Positions 29,453 through 37,242 of a stretch of 64,000 nt of DNA are shown piece after piece. Under the pieces are notes generated by a model, which made no database searches, was not told where the DNA came from, and saw nothing but the letters and a program-made list of their open reading frames with translations. Location: NCBI RefSeq assembly GCF_001644665.1, contig NZ_CP011393.1, positions 1-64,000 on the forward strand. Reading direction: 5' to 3'. Origin of the DNA: Fervidobacterium pennivorans (GTDB lineage Bacteria > Thermotogota > Thermotogae > Thermotogales > Fervidobacteriaceae). The position numbers and the translations under genes were made by a program. Each line of letters begins with the position of its first letter. Position 1 is the first letter of the stretch.

Positions 29453-30391
29453 TTAAATTAACATCGCAGCTTCTATCTCTTTTATGGCTCTTCTTATAAC
29501 CGCCTTTGAGTGTTCAAGCTTTTCTTTTTCGTCTTTTTCTAACTTTAGATGCATAACCTTTTCGACGCCTTTCCTTCCTAAAACTGCTGGATACCCAATA
29601 TATACATCCTCTATATATACTGAAGGTGTCCAGACTCGTCGCTCGTTTTTCCAAATGCTATCTATTAGTTTTGCGGTAACGGCACCTATAGCAAGATTTG
29701 TTGCTCCCTTTTTCTCAATTATTTTATAAGCTGCCGTTTTCACCTCATTTGCTATTTTTTCGAAAGAGATGCATGGAATCGTATCACTTGCTTTTTTCTC
29801 GCACTTTTCACAAAAGTCTGTGAGAGGCACTCCACCAACCATAGCGTTCGAAAGCGGAATAAATTCACTATCGCCATGCTCGCCAATAACATAAGCATGA
29901 ATACTGGCCGGGGAAATGTCTAAATGCTTTGCCAACAAAGCTCTCAATCTTGCCGTATCAAGTGTTGTGCCAGTACCAAATACTTTGGAAGAGTGTAATC
30001 CAGAGAATTTCCAAATAAAGTAGGTTAAAACATCCACGGGGTTTGTTATGTTTATAACCAAGCTATCTTTTGAATACTTTACGATATTCTCCGATATTCC
30101 TTTAATTATCCTAACATTATCAGCAAGAAGCTCTAGTCTTGTTTCGCCTGGTCTCTGCGCCCTACCAGCGGTGATGATAATAAAATCACTATCTTTGGTA
30201 TCCTCCGGCTTTCCAGCGTAGATGTTGCAATATTTGAAAACAGCTGATGCGTGAAGTAAATCTAAAGCCTCGCCTTCAGCCCTGTTTTTGTCAATATCAA
30301 CAATTACCAGTTCATCTACAATACCGTAATGAAGTAAAGAAAATGCTACGCTAATTCCTACACGCCCAGCTCCATATATGCTAACTTTCAT
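29453..30391 (-). CDS. ldh: L-lactate dehydrogenase
   Basis: 312 aa. Reduces pyruvate to L-lactate with NADH at the end of glycolysis. The N-terminal Rossmann motif is GAGRVGISVA; the substrate loop reads GRAQRPGETRLE, with Gln at the position that is Arg in malate dehydrogenases, so lactate rather than malate is favoured. Catalytic His is in VIGEHGDSEF, and TNPVDVLTYF is conserved. Start at ATG 30391 is set by GGAGGTGATAAGC; the ORF is open a little further upstream without a ribosome binding site. Stands alone between the tRNA promoter and mmtA terminator. Confidence 0.93.
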   Translation of the reverse strand: MKVSIYGAGRVGISVAFSLLHYGIVDELVIVDIDKNRAEGEALDLLHASAVFKYCNIYAGKPEDTKDSDFIIITAGRAQRPGETRLELLADNVRIIKGISENIVKYSKDSLVINITNPVDVLTYFIWKFSGLHSSKVFGTGTTLDTARLRALLAKHLDISPASIHAYVIGEHGDSEFIPLSNAMVGGVPLTDFCEKCEKKASDTIPCISFEKIANEVKTAAYKIIEKKGATNLAIGAVTAKLIDSIWKNERRVWTPSVYIEDVYIGYPAVLGRKGVEKVMHLKLEKDEKEKLEHSKAVIRRAIKEIEAAMLI

Positions 30392-30508
30392 GCTTATCAC
30401 CTCCAGCACCTGTGGGCAGAAAGTTATAGAATTTTACATAATTGTTCTTTACTATAATTATATCACACTACGTCACTTAGGGCTATCTAATTTAAAGATT
30501 GGCCTGGA

Positions 30509-30550
30509 ATCTATAAAAATACAATCTATAAAAAATCTATAAAAATACAA
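30509..30550. repeat. Short tandem repeat, unit ATCTATAAAAATACAA
   Basis: Two perfect 16-base copies (30509-30524 and 30535-30550) flank a truncated copy. It lies between the ldh 5' region and the mmtA terminator and overlaps that terminator's T tract on the minus strand. The 218-base gap 30392-30610 otherwise shows only AT-rich sequence that may hold the ldh promoter. Confidence 0.6.
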
Positions 30551-30576
30551 AAAGGCGCACTCGAATGAGTGCGCCT
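30546..30576 (-). terminator. Intrinsic terminator of the maltosyltransferase gene
   Basis: A perfect 10-bp stem AGGCGCACTC/GAGTGCGCCT (30553-30562 and 30567-30576) with loop GAAT is followed on the minus strand by TTTTTGTATTTTT. It lies 35 bases after the stop codon of the gene at 30611. Confidence 0.92.
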
Positions 30577-30610
30577 CACAACATTTACCTGATTTACCTG
30601 TTATAATCAT

Positions 30611-32617
30611 TTACTCCCAATTAACAAGCAGAACTACAAAATCGCCGGGCATCAGTTTCACAGGAATGTTGTTACCAAATGAAAAACCCATTTTCCTTTT
30701 TCCATGTCTTGTTACTACAGTTACACTTTTTACTTCTACGTTTCTACCAACTGTTTCGTTTACAAGAATCTCTATATATTTTTCGTGTACGAAATCAAGG
30801 TTCCCAAGTACTATGACTCCCTTACCACCTTTCCAATAACTGTAATTGGCAGTTGTTCCATCTTGGTAATTTAAATAGACGTATCTGAACTCAGAATCCA
30901 TGAATTCAGAAATCTCATCCCTTATCAGCAACACCCATTTTAGAAAGTTGTACATATCCTCTTTAGCTTTGTCCCAGTGCAGAGCGTAATAATCAAAGAA
31001 GGCAAGTTTTCCATAAAATTGGTCATCAGGTGGTAATAGCGTTTTTCCATAAATTGTGTTGTCGAGCCCGAGATTCATAGGCTGAATCTCCTCTATTTCC
31101 TGACCACTGTTGATGTAAGCTATTGAATTTGGTGACAAATACAGCAAAGCAGGTGCGAGGTATTTAAGCTTGTTCCCATTTTCTCTTGCAACGATTCTTG
31201 GAGTGTCAGGTGTTTCGCATGAAGCTATGTAAGGAACTTCAAGATTAGGTATTATTTCTTCAATGAATCTGTAGAATTCCGAAGGTCTTGCAACTGCATA
31301 CCAACTATTTCCAAGAATACAGTCGTAACCTTCTGCTCTTGCTTTCTTGTCGTTTTTCATTTCTAATTCTTCGGCAATGAATCCAAAAGCCGGGTCTATT
31401 TCTCTGGCAGCTGAGATTATCATATTCTGAAGCTCTGAAGGTAGTGCATGTCCCATGTCTATTCTTGCACCATCGATGCCATATTTTTTCTGATAAGTTG
31501 GTATAATGTTCGCTATGTATTCCCAAAGTTTTTTGTTTGGCTTCCTACCAGGGAATTTACTTGATTTTATGACATCAAATAGTACGTATGGTGGTTGGTC
31601 TTTACTTACATACTTTGCACTTGCTTCTGGATGGTCAAGGTAAAGTCTAAGGAATGTCACATCGTCCCACGTCGGTTGTGGGTCGTTGACCCAGTCTGAG
31701 AAACCCGGAGGTGTTATGATTCCAAATTCTCTAGCTATGTTTGAAAGTATATCTCCTTCCATTTTCTTAACTTTTTCCCATTTCTCTTTGTCAATCTTAT
31801 CTGGCGAGAACGTGAATTTGGTCAGGTGTGTTTTAACTTCCTCCGATGAATATATAACCTCTAAGTCTTCGGGGTCTGGTATTTTAAACGAAAGCTGTGG
31901 TATGCGTGGCGGTTTGTAACTCGCCGCTTCTTCAATTTTAATCCAGTAAAACCAATCAGGATGCGACTTTATTAAATCGCTGTCTCTTGCTGCTGTGCGT
32001 GGGATGAAATCCAGTACAACTCTTATCCCAAGCATATGCGCAGCCTGCACCAATGCTTTGAATTGTTCTTCCAACTTAATTCCTTCAAGGAGTGGATCGG
32101 CGTAACTTTCATCTAATTCTATTGGGTTTTTTACAGCGTATGGCGAACCAACCTCACCTTTTTTGAAAACATCGCTCATTTTGGAGATAGGAAGCATGTA
32201 AAGTACGTTTATTCCCATTTCTTTTAGATAGGGTAAAAGTCCTATCATTTTAAGGAATGTTCCAGATTCTTTGTAACCGAAGATGTCTTCAGGTTCAAAG
32301 GCACCAAATCCCTTGTGGTTATAAGCTGTTGTCGCTCTTGGCAGAGCACCATACATCTTTGCTTTTCTTAGCCAGGTTGCATCCTTTTCGCCGTTTAGCA
32401 TCGCAAGTGATTTTGAATAATCTAAACCTTTGTCGTTTTCTAATATCGTGTCGATAATTATCGAGTAATATTCATAAGGGTCAACAAAGTACCTTCCATC
32501 CTTCATGGAAAGCTTTCCAGAATAATTGGGAATAATCCACTGACGCGGTAAGGCATACAGTGTCTTACCAGTAATTTTTCTTTTGAGATACTTGCTCAGT
32601 TCCCTAAGCTCTTTCAT
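30611..32617 (-). CDS. mmtA: Maltosyltransferase (GH13, Thermotoga MTase type)
   Basis: 668 aa. By resemblance to the T. maritima maltosyltransferase it moves maltosyl units between alpha-1,4-glucans in the cytoplasm. The match from memory is long: LPRATTAYNHKGFG, DFIPRTAARDSDLI and TPPGFSDWVNDPQPTWDDV. GH13 landmarks: GARIDMGHALP (nucleophile Asp), FIAEELEM (acid/base Glu) and SCETPDTPRI (third Asp). No signal peptide. The start ATG 32617 follows GGAGGTATAAAA; the frame is open 49 codons further but would run through tRNA-Ser and its promoter. Terminator downstream. It likely supplies or reshapes maltodextrins taken up by the surface starch system further along. Confidence 0.92.
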   Translation of the reverse strand: MKELRELSKYLKRKITGKTLYALPRQWIIPNYSGKLSMKDGRYFVDPYEYYSIIIDTILENDKGLDYSKSLAMLNGEKDATWLRKAKMYGALPRATTAYNHKGFGAFEPEDIFGYKESGTFLKMIGLLPYLKEMGINVLYMLPISKMSDVFKKGEVGSPYAVKNPIELDESYADPLLEGIKLEEQFKALVQAAHMLGIRVVLDFIPRTAARDSDLIKSHPDWFYWIKIEEAASYKPPRIPQLSFKIPDPEDLEVIYSSEEVKTHLTKFTFSPDKIDKEKWEKVKKMEGDILSNIAREFGIITPPGFSDWVNDPQPTWDDVTFLRLYLDHPEASAKYVSKDQPPYVLFDVIKSSKFPGRKPNKKLWEYIANIIPTYQKKYGIDGARIDMGHALPSELQNMIISAAREIDPAFGFIAEELEMKNDKKARAEGYDCILGNSWYAVARPSEFYRFIEEIIPNLEVPYIASCETPDTPRIVARENGNKLKYLAPALLYLSPNSIAYINSGQEIEEIQPMNLGLDNTIYGKTLLPPDDQFYGKLAFFDYYALHWDKAKEDMYNFLKWVLLIRDEISEFMDSEFRYVYLNYQDGTTANYSYWKGGKGVIVLGNLDFVHEKYIEILVNETVGRNVEVKSVTVVTRHGKRKMGFSFGNNIPVKLMPGDFVVLLVNWE

Positions 32618-32667
32618 TTTTATACCTCCTTTATCCACAAGCAGTTTTTGTTTATATAGCACAGCTA

Positions 32668-32696
32668 TTGACGATACCAAAGACTTGTTGTATAAT
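32668..32696 (+). promoter_or_regulatory. Promoter of tRNA-Ser
   Basis: TTGACG (32668-32673), 17-base spacer, TATAAT (32691-32696), 14 bases before the tRNA. Confidence 0.88.
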
Positions 32697-32710
32697 CTTT
32701 CGTGCTGGAC

Positions 32711-32800
32711 GGAGGCGTGTCCGAACTGGCTAAGGAGCCGGTCTTGAAAATCGGTGGTGGTCAAACCACCGTGTGGGTTCGAGTCCCACCGCCTCCGCCA
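32711..32800 (+). tRNA. tRNA-Ser (anticodon TGA)
   Basis: 90 nt with a long variable arm (GGTGGTGGTCAAACCACC region) and encoded CCA. Acceptor GGAGGCG pairs with CGCCTCC. Anticodon loop CTTGAAA gives TGA. Plus strand, between two minus-strand genes, followed at once by a TTTTTT run that may end transcription. Confidence 0.97.
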
Positions 32801-32814
32801 TTTTTTATTGTCTA

Positions 32815-34164
32815 TTACTCTCTTTGTTCATCCCCTGCCTGCGCATTAACTACCTGATTAGCTCTTTCCATGGCAAGTGCCCTCATCTTTTTGTTAAGAG
32901 CCTCAACTTCTATTTCAAAATACCATGCTGAGAGCATGAGCAAAAATCCACAGGCGAGCCAAAAATACGCTGTAACTTCCAAAGCTGCTCCAAGCGTTCC
33001 TAACGCTACGGACAAGGAACCTCCAACAAACCTGCCAATTCCAGTTCCCACCGAGTCGGTAAGGTTAAAGATTGAGAAGATACGTCCTCTGTCTTTTGGT
33101 TCATTTACGTTTAGTAACATCATTTTCACGTTAGGTCCAGTGTATGAATCCATAGCAGCTGCGATAAATCCTAACATCCCGAAAGTTAAAAACCCTAACG
33201 CTCCGTTAGATACACCGGAGGTGTAAGGATATCTGAAGACACTCACAGTTAGGAAAACTCCTAATATGGTTGTAATTGCAGATACGAATGGAACCATTTT
33301 TTTTGAACGTCTATATATTTTCTCACCGGTAAAGCCACCTACGATATTTCCAACAATACTACCTAAAGCAAAGAGCAGAAACATTGTAGTAGCTTGATTC
33401 AAGTCCATAGATTTTTCCCGCCTAAAGAACTCTATCATAAAATATGGAATTGCGCCCCATGGTATCGTTCCAGCAATACCTTGCAAAAACAGGAGTAAAT
33501 TGGTTTTCACCCTGACCAACTGCGCGTAATCTGAGAGCTTTGTCACGTACGAATACTCCACACCAGCTTCAGAAAAACCTTCTTCACTTGCTCCACGTCT
33601 TGGTTCTTCAAGGACGTTGATTATCAAAGGTATTAAAAGAAGATTTGGTGCAGATACGAGGATGAAAGGTATCCTCCAACCAAAAATATTAGCCGTGTAA
33701 CCCGCAACTAGCATTCCAATTATGCTACCAACGGTTGCAGCAAGGCCCAATATAGATACCACTTTACCTCTTTCTTTATGGCTAAAAAGGTCTCCAACAA
33801 GTGAGTAAGATATAGGGAACGAAGCTCCAATCCCAATTCCAGTTAGCACTCTCCAAAAGAAAAATTCACCGTAAGAACCTGAAATAGCAGTCAAAAGACA
33901 GGGAATCTCTCCTACAAGTATGGAAGAAACCAAGAGCCATTTCCTGCTGTATTTGTCTGTAAGATAACCCCATATAAGACTAATCAAAGCACCAACTATG
34001 CTGAAAACTCCACCGATAAGACCTATGTGAGAATCTGTGATATTGAATTCTTTTTCTATCATCCCAATCACAGGGCTCATGACCATCTGGTCAGCATTCA
34101 GTATCACAAGCAATAAAAAAAGAAAAAGTACTATCCTTCTTCTCTCTTTCAAAACCTCCTCCAT
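32815..34164 (-). CDS. Major facilitator superfamily transporter, substrate unknown
   Basis: 449 aa with about 12 hydrophobic helices. The loop 2-3 motif GYLTDKYSRKW, followed by RVLTGIGIGASFPISYSLVGDLF and ERGKVVSILGL, places it in MFS, close to the spinster-like/organic-anion branch. Central cytoplasmic loop near residues 195-220 is charged. GGGGGGAAACTT precedes the ATG. It stands alone; the substrate cannot be told from the sequence. Confidence 0.85.
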   Translation of the reverse strand: MEEVLKERRRIVLFLFLLLVILNADQMVMSPVIGMIEKEFNITDSHIGLIGGVFSIVGALISLIWGYLTDKYSRKWLLVSSILVGEIPCLLTAISGSYGEFFFWRVLTGIGIGASFPISYSLVGDLFSHKERGKVVSILGLAATVGSIIGMLVAGYTANIFGWRIPFILVSAPNLLLIPLIINVLEEPRRGASEEGFSEAGVEYSYVTKLSDYAQLVRVKTNLLLFLQGIAGTIPWGAIPYFMIEFFRREKSMDLNQATTMFLLFALGSIVGNIVGGFTGEKIYRRSKKMVPFVSAITTILGVFLTVSVFRYPYTSGVSNGALGFLTFGMLGFIAAAMDSYTGPNVKMMLLNVNEPKDRGRIFSIFNLTDSVGTGIGRFVGGSLSVALGTLGAALEVTAYFWLACGFLLMLSAWYFEIEVEALNKKMRALAMERANQVVNAQAGDEQRE

Positions 34165-34332
34165 AAGTTTCCCCCCATATATTATGCATTTATATCAGCT
34201 TCTGAAGAGTAAAAACAAAGACCTCAAAAGATTCGATAGTATTATATCATAATCCAGATTTTAAAATCAAAAGAACATTCAATTCCAATAGGACAAATTC
34301 AAAACCTTTAAACGTCTAATATACTCGTTTAA

Positions 34333-34635
34333 ATAGAGTAGAAGTTGGGTAATTAGTTAGTTTACCCAGCATTCTTTCACACCACCGTACGTACCGTCCG
34401 GTATACAGCGGTTCTTTAGTTGACTTGCGCTATTGCGCACTGGCTTGTGTTTCTGGAACTGTCGTTGATGGCATTCTGTTCAGCTACCCATCACTGAGTG
34501 GGTTACCAATAGGTGTATCCGTCCTGGGGGTAAGAACGACCGCTTTCATCCTATGTACTCGCCACATTTTACGTTCCCACTACCAAGCCCATAACAAAAC
34601 TTTCACTGCCGAGCTATCGCTCATGCTGAGTGCAC
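34333..34635 (-). mobile_element. ORF-less group IIC intron-like element (probably decayed)
   Basis: About 303 bases on the minus strand. The 5' end GTGCACTCAGCATGAGCG matches the pattern of IIC intron starts (GUGxxCxCxGCAUGxG). A perfect domain V is at 34414-34379: ACCGCTGTA pairs with TACGGTGGT, then a 2-base CG bulge, then TACC/GGTA under a GGAC loop, with CGC at the catalytic-triad position as in IIC introns. A domain VI-like hairpin (GGGTAA...TTACCC) and a CTACTCTAT end follow. No reverse transcriptase is encoded; domain IV is only a small GCGC hairpin. From memory, the sequence is strikingly like the Oceanobacillus iheyensis IIC intron. It begins one base after a terminator stem, the known insertion preference of IIC introns. 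Confidence 0.8.
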
Positions 34636-34636
34636 A

Positions 34637-34670
34637 AACAAGAGGCTCAGGATAACCTGAGCCTCTTGTT
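34637..34670 (-). terminator. Intrinsic terminator of the rubrerythrin-like gene, cut by the intron
   Basis: A perfect 15-bp stem AACAAGAGGCTCAGG/CCTGAGCCTCTTGTT with a 4-base loop, 26 bases after the stop codon at 34697. On the minus strand only TTGTTT remains before the intron 5' end, so the U tract appears to have been separated from the stem by the insertion. Confidence 0.85.
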
Positions 34671-34696
34671 CGAGAGTCATTTTTTCATTTTTTAAA

Positions 34697-35203
34697 TTAG
34701 AAGAGAGGTTCAAAACCTTGCTGGTTCCAATAACTTCTTTTCGCTTCCTCGTAAGCTTCTTCTAAAGCTTTTTTGTGACCGTTTTCCCAAGTTCCAAGTA
34801 AATTCAAAATCTTTTTCATTTCAGGGTCTGATACTTTCTCTGCGCTCTCTTTGTAAAATTTCTCAAAGTCTTCTTCAATAAGGTAAGCCATTCTCAATAT
34901 CGCAAGGTCATTTGCCAACTGGTCTAATGAGCCATTCACCATCTCTGATTTTTCTCTTCCTTCAAAGAAGTCTGTTCGAACTATTGCTTGTTGTGCATCG
35001 TCAAGAGTCACTTCTACATTGTTTTCTACTTTCTTCATTAAATTCTCAATAAACCTGACATGGTCCTCCTCCATGTACGCAAGTCCTTCCAGAAGGTCTT
35101 TGATTTCTTTACTTGATACCTTTTTCGCCTTTTCTTTGTAAAATTCTCTTCCTTCGATTTCTCGCATCAATGCAAATCTCAAGATACCTACCACTTTCTC
35201 CAT
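34697..35203 (-). CDS. Rubrerythrin-like/ferritin-like diiron protein
   Basis: 168 aa, four-helix bundle. Putative iron ligands are Glu/His residues in EIEGREFYKEKA, YMEEDHVRFIE, LIEEDFEKFYKE and ENGHKKAL, the ExxH pattern of the rubrerythrin family. No rubredoxin-type CxxC domain is present, so it resembles the short 'sulerythrin/YciF-like' members. Such proteins reduce peroxide in anaerobes; that role is inferred. Start ATG 35203 follows AAGGGGGTG. It overlaps nothing and lies 38 bases after the thioredoxin-like gene, a plausible redox pair. Confidence 0.82.
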   Translation of the reverse strand: MEKVVGILRFALMREIEGREFYKEKAKKVSSKEIKDLLEGLAYMEEDHVRFIENLMKKVENNVEVTLDDAQQAIVRTDFFEGREKSEMVNGSLDQLANDLAILRMAYLIEEDFEKFYKESAEKVSDPEMKKILNLLGTWENGHKKALEEAYEEAKRSYWNQQGFEPLF

Positions 35204-35240
35204 AAACCACACCCCCTTGTGAAGAGTGATAAGTTGTGTT

Positions 35241-35534
35241 TTACTTCTCATCTACTTCTATACCAAGTATATCATACATCCTTTGAATGTGTTCTCTTAT
35301 TTCAAATTCAGAAAAGTTTCTTGCAAATCTTTTCAACTCATTTCCCTCACTGTCCACGAATATTATTGTTGGCACTGTGAAAACCATGTTCTGACCAGCT
35401 ATCTCGGGGTTTTCAATCACATCTACAACTTCCAGATCAAGATTGTAGTCCCCGGCTATTCTCTTCATTTTTGGTAAAAAAGCAACACATACACCACATT
35501 TATCGTTTTTGAAATACCATGCTCTTATTTTCAT
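35241..35534 (-). CDS. Thioredoxin-like protein
   Basis: 97 aa. A thioredoxin fold with the active-site-like CGVC at residues 13-16 (YFKNDKCGVCVAFLP) and the cis-Pro loop FTVPTIIFVD. Cytoplasmic, no signal peptide. A short form related to thioredoxin domain proteins; it may reduce the neighbouring diiron protein or cellular disulfides. GGAGGGAAATC precedes the ATG. Confidence 0.85.
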   Translation of the reverse strand: MKIRAWYFKNDKCGVCVAFLPKMKRIAGDYNLDLEVVDVIENPEIAGQNMVFTVPTIIFVDSEGNELKRFARNFSEFEIREHIQRMYDILGIEVDEK

Positions 35535-35552
35535 AACCTTTAGATTTCCCTC

Positions 35553-37211
35553 CTACTTTTCCTGTTTTTCGTTTTTTTCTTCATCAAAGAAACCATTTTC
35601 CAGCATAAAGTCAAATACTTTACGAGCCACCGGTGCTGCATTATGTCCACCACTTTCTCCATTTTCTATCAGCACAACAACAGAATACTTTGGATTTCTG
35701 GAAGGTGCAAACCCTACAAACCAAGCATGAGGAGGACCGCTGTGCGTTTGGGCTGTACCTGTTTTACCTGCAACGGTGATTTTAAAATCTCTGAAACTTT
35801 TCGCAGCTGTTCCACCACTGGTGGCCGGTCCTTGAATAGTTGTTACCTGTTCTAATCCGTCTATTAATGCATCCCACACAGATTCAGGAATATTTAGTGC
35901 TACTTTCTTAGTTGAAACTTCCTCGTTCAAAACCAGCCTTGGTTTGACAAACATGCCTTTGTTAGCTATTGTGTTGTAAAGACTGAGAATTTGAATGGGG
36001 GTAAAATCAAGAAAACCTTGGCCAATCCCAAAAAGAACTGTGTCACCAGGGTACCATTTTTCACCGAATTTTTTTAATTTCCACTCGGGTGATGGTAGAG
36101 TCCCGGCAACTTCTCCTGGTAAACTGATACCAGTTCTCTGGTCAAGGTAAAATGTCCTTGAAACACTAACAAGCTTATCAATCCCAACATCTAGAGCTGC
36201 ATTATAGAAATACACATTACAGGACACACGTATTGCTTTTCTTAAATCTACAACACCATGCCCTGTGGTAAGCCAATCTTTATAGCTTGCGGTAATCCTT
36301 CCTTTTGAATCTCTGTAGTGAAAAACTCCCCCACAAGAAAGTGTAGATGGATGACCATAAAGCATCTGAGCAATGGCCGTAATTACCTTAAAAGTAGAAC
36401 CGGGGGGATAAACGTTTGATATGGCTCTGTTAAGCAAGGGGTTGAGTGGGTCACTAACCAGTTTCTCCCATGTAAGTGTATCAACCTCGTTTAAGTCCAC
36501 ATCCGGTGAAGGATAGGAAACCATTGCAAGAATATCACCTGTTCGGACATCACTTACTATGATAACAGAGGGTGTAGCAAGTCCCGTAAGTAAGTCATAT
36601 GCATACTTCTGAAGCTTAAAATTGATTGTAGTCTGGAGGTCCAGACCATTTTCTCCAAGATTCTCTAAGATGTTTTGGCTATACTTTCCACCCGGTGACC
36701 TAATACCGTATGATACTGACAATTTACCTTTGAGTACATCATTATAAACATACTCAAGTCCCGCAATACCTTCGCCATCCTTATTTACACTACCAACGAT
36801 GTGATAAAGAAACCCGTATGATTTGCGTTTTTCAACAGGAATTATTTGATAGCCTTTGCTTTGCAAAATAAACGCTTGTTCCCATGTAATTTCTACACTA
36901 CCACTGTTTTTTAAAACAGCAATTTGAGAGTCGTCGATGTACTTTCTCAGTTGTTTCTCATCTTCCTCTGTGTATTTCTTCAAAACAAGTGTTGGTATCC
37001 TTTCACTCCAAGCAAGTTTGACCCCATCTGAGGAATATATCGTCCCGCGAAGTCCTCTGTTGTAAAAGCTTCGAGCAAGTAGGGAGTTCAAGAGTGCTAC
37101 GTGTTTCGGCTGGTCTATTATTTGAACTTTCACAAGCCCAAAAATTATGTAGAAAAACATGATAAAGAATATGAAGAACGGTATATATCGCCTCATCGAG
37201 CTCCCAGCCAT
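35553..37211 (-). CDS. mrdA: Penicillin-binding protein 2 (peptidoglycan transpeptidase)
   Basis: 552 aa. A single N-terminal membrane helix (about 9-30), a PBP dimer domain, and the transpeptidase domain with SxxK as PPGSTFKVITAI, SxN as SCNVYF and KTG as GKTGTAQTHSG. Class B PBP acting outside the inner membrane in cell elongation; mrdA (PBP2) is favoured over ftsI by overall layout and the FPPG-like NVYPPGSTFK region, but this is not certain. Two possible ATGs (37211 and 37196). Lies between the CCA enzyme and the redox genes. Confidence 0.85.
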   Translation of the reverse strand: MAGSSMRRYIPFFIFFIMFFYIIFGLVKVQIIDQPKHVALLNSLLARSFYNRGLRGTIYSSDGVKLAWSERIPTLVLKKYTEEDEKQLRKYIDDSQIAVLKNSGSVEITWEQAFILQSKGYQIIPVEKRKSYGFLYHIVGSVNKDGEGIAGLEYVYNDVLKGKLSVSYGIRSPGGKYSQNILENLGENGLDLQTTINFKLQKYAYDLLTGLATPSVIIVSDVRTGDILAMVSYPSPDVDLNEVDTLTWEKLVSDPLNPLLNRAISNVYPPGSTFKVITAIAQMLYGHPSTLSCGGVFHYRDSKGRITASYKDWLTTGHGVVDLRKAIRVSCNVYFYNAALDVGIDKLVSVSRTFYLDQRTGISLPGEVAGTLPSPEWKLKKFGEKWYPGDTVLFGIGQGFLDFTPIQILSLYNTIANKGMFVKPRLVLNEEVSTKKVALNIPESVWDALIDGLEQVTTIQGPATSGGTAAKSFRDFKITVAGKTGTAQTHSGPPHAWFVGFAPSRNPKYSVVVLIENGESGGHNAAPVARKVFDFMLENGFFDEEKNEKQEK

Positions 37212-37242
37212 TGGTAATCACCCGCATCAATTAAGGTAACCT

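Noticed and set aside
29453-30391. Malate dehydrogenase
   Set aside because: The substrate loop has Gln (RAQRPGETR) as in lactate dehydrogenases, not the Arg expected for malate.
30509-30550. CRISPR-like repeats
   Set aside because: Units are 16 bases, directly tandem without unique spacers, and no cas genes are present in the window.
32618-32764. 49-residue N-terminal extension of the maltosyltransferase
   Set aside because: It overlaps tRNA-Ser and its promoter, and a strong GGAGGTATAAAA site sets the start at 32617.
34425-34655. Open frame of 76 codons on the plus strand
   Set aside because: It lies antisense to the group IIC intron-like RNA, has no ribosome binding site, and the composition follows RNA structure rather than codons.
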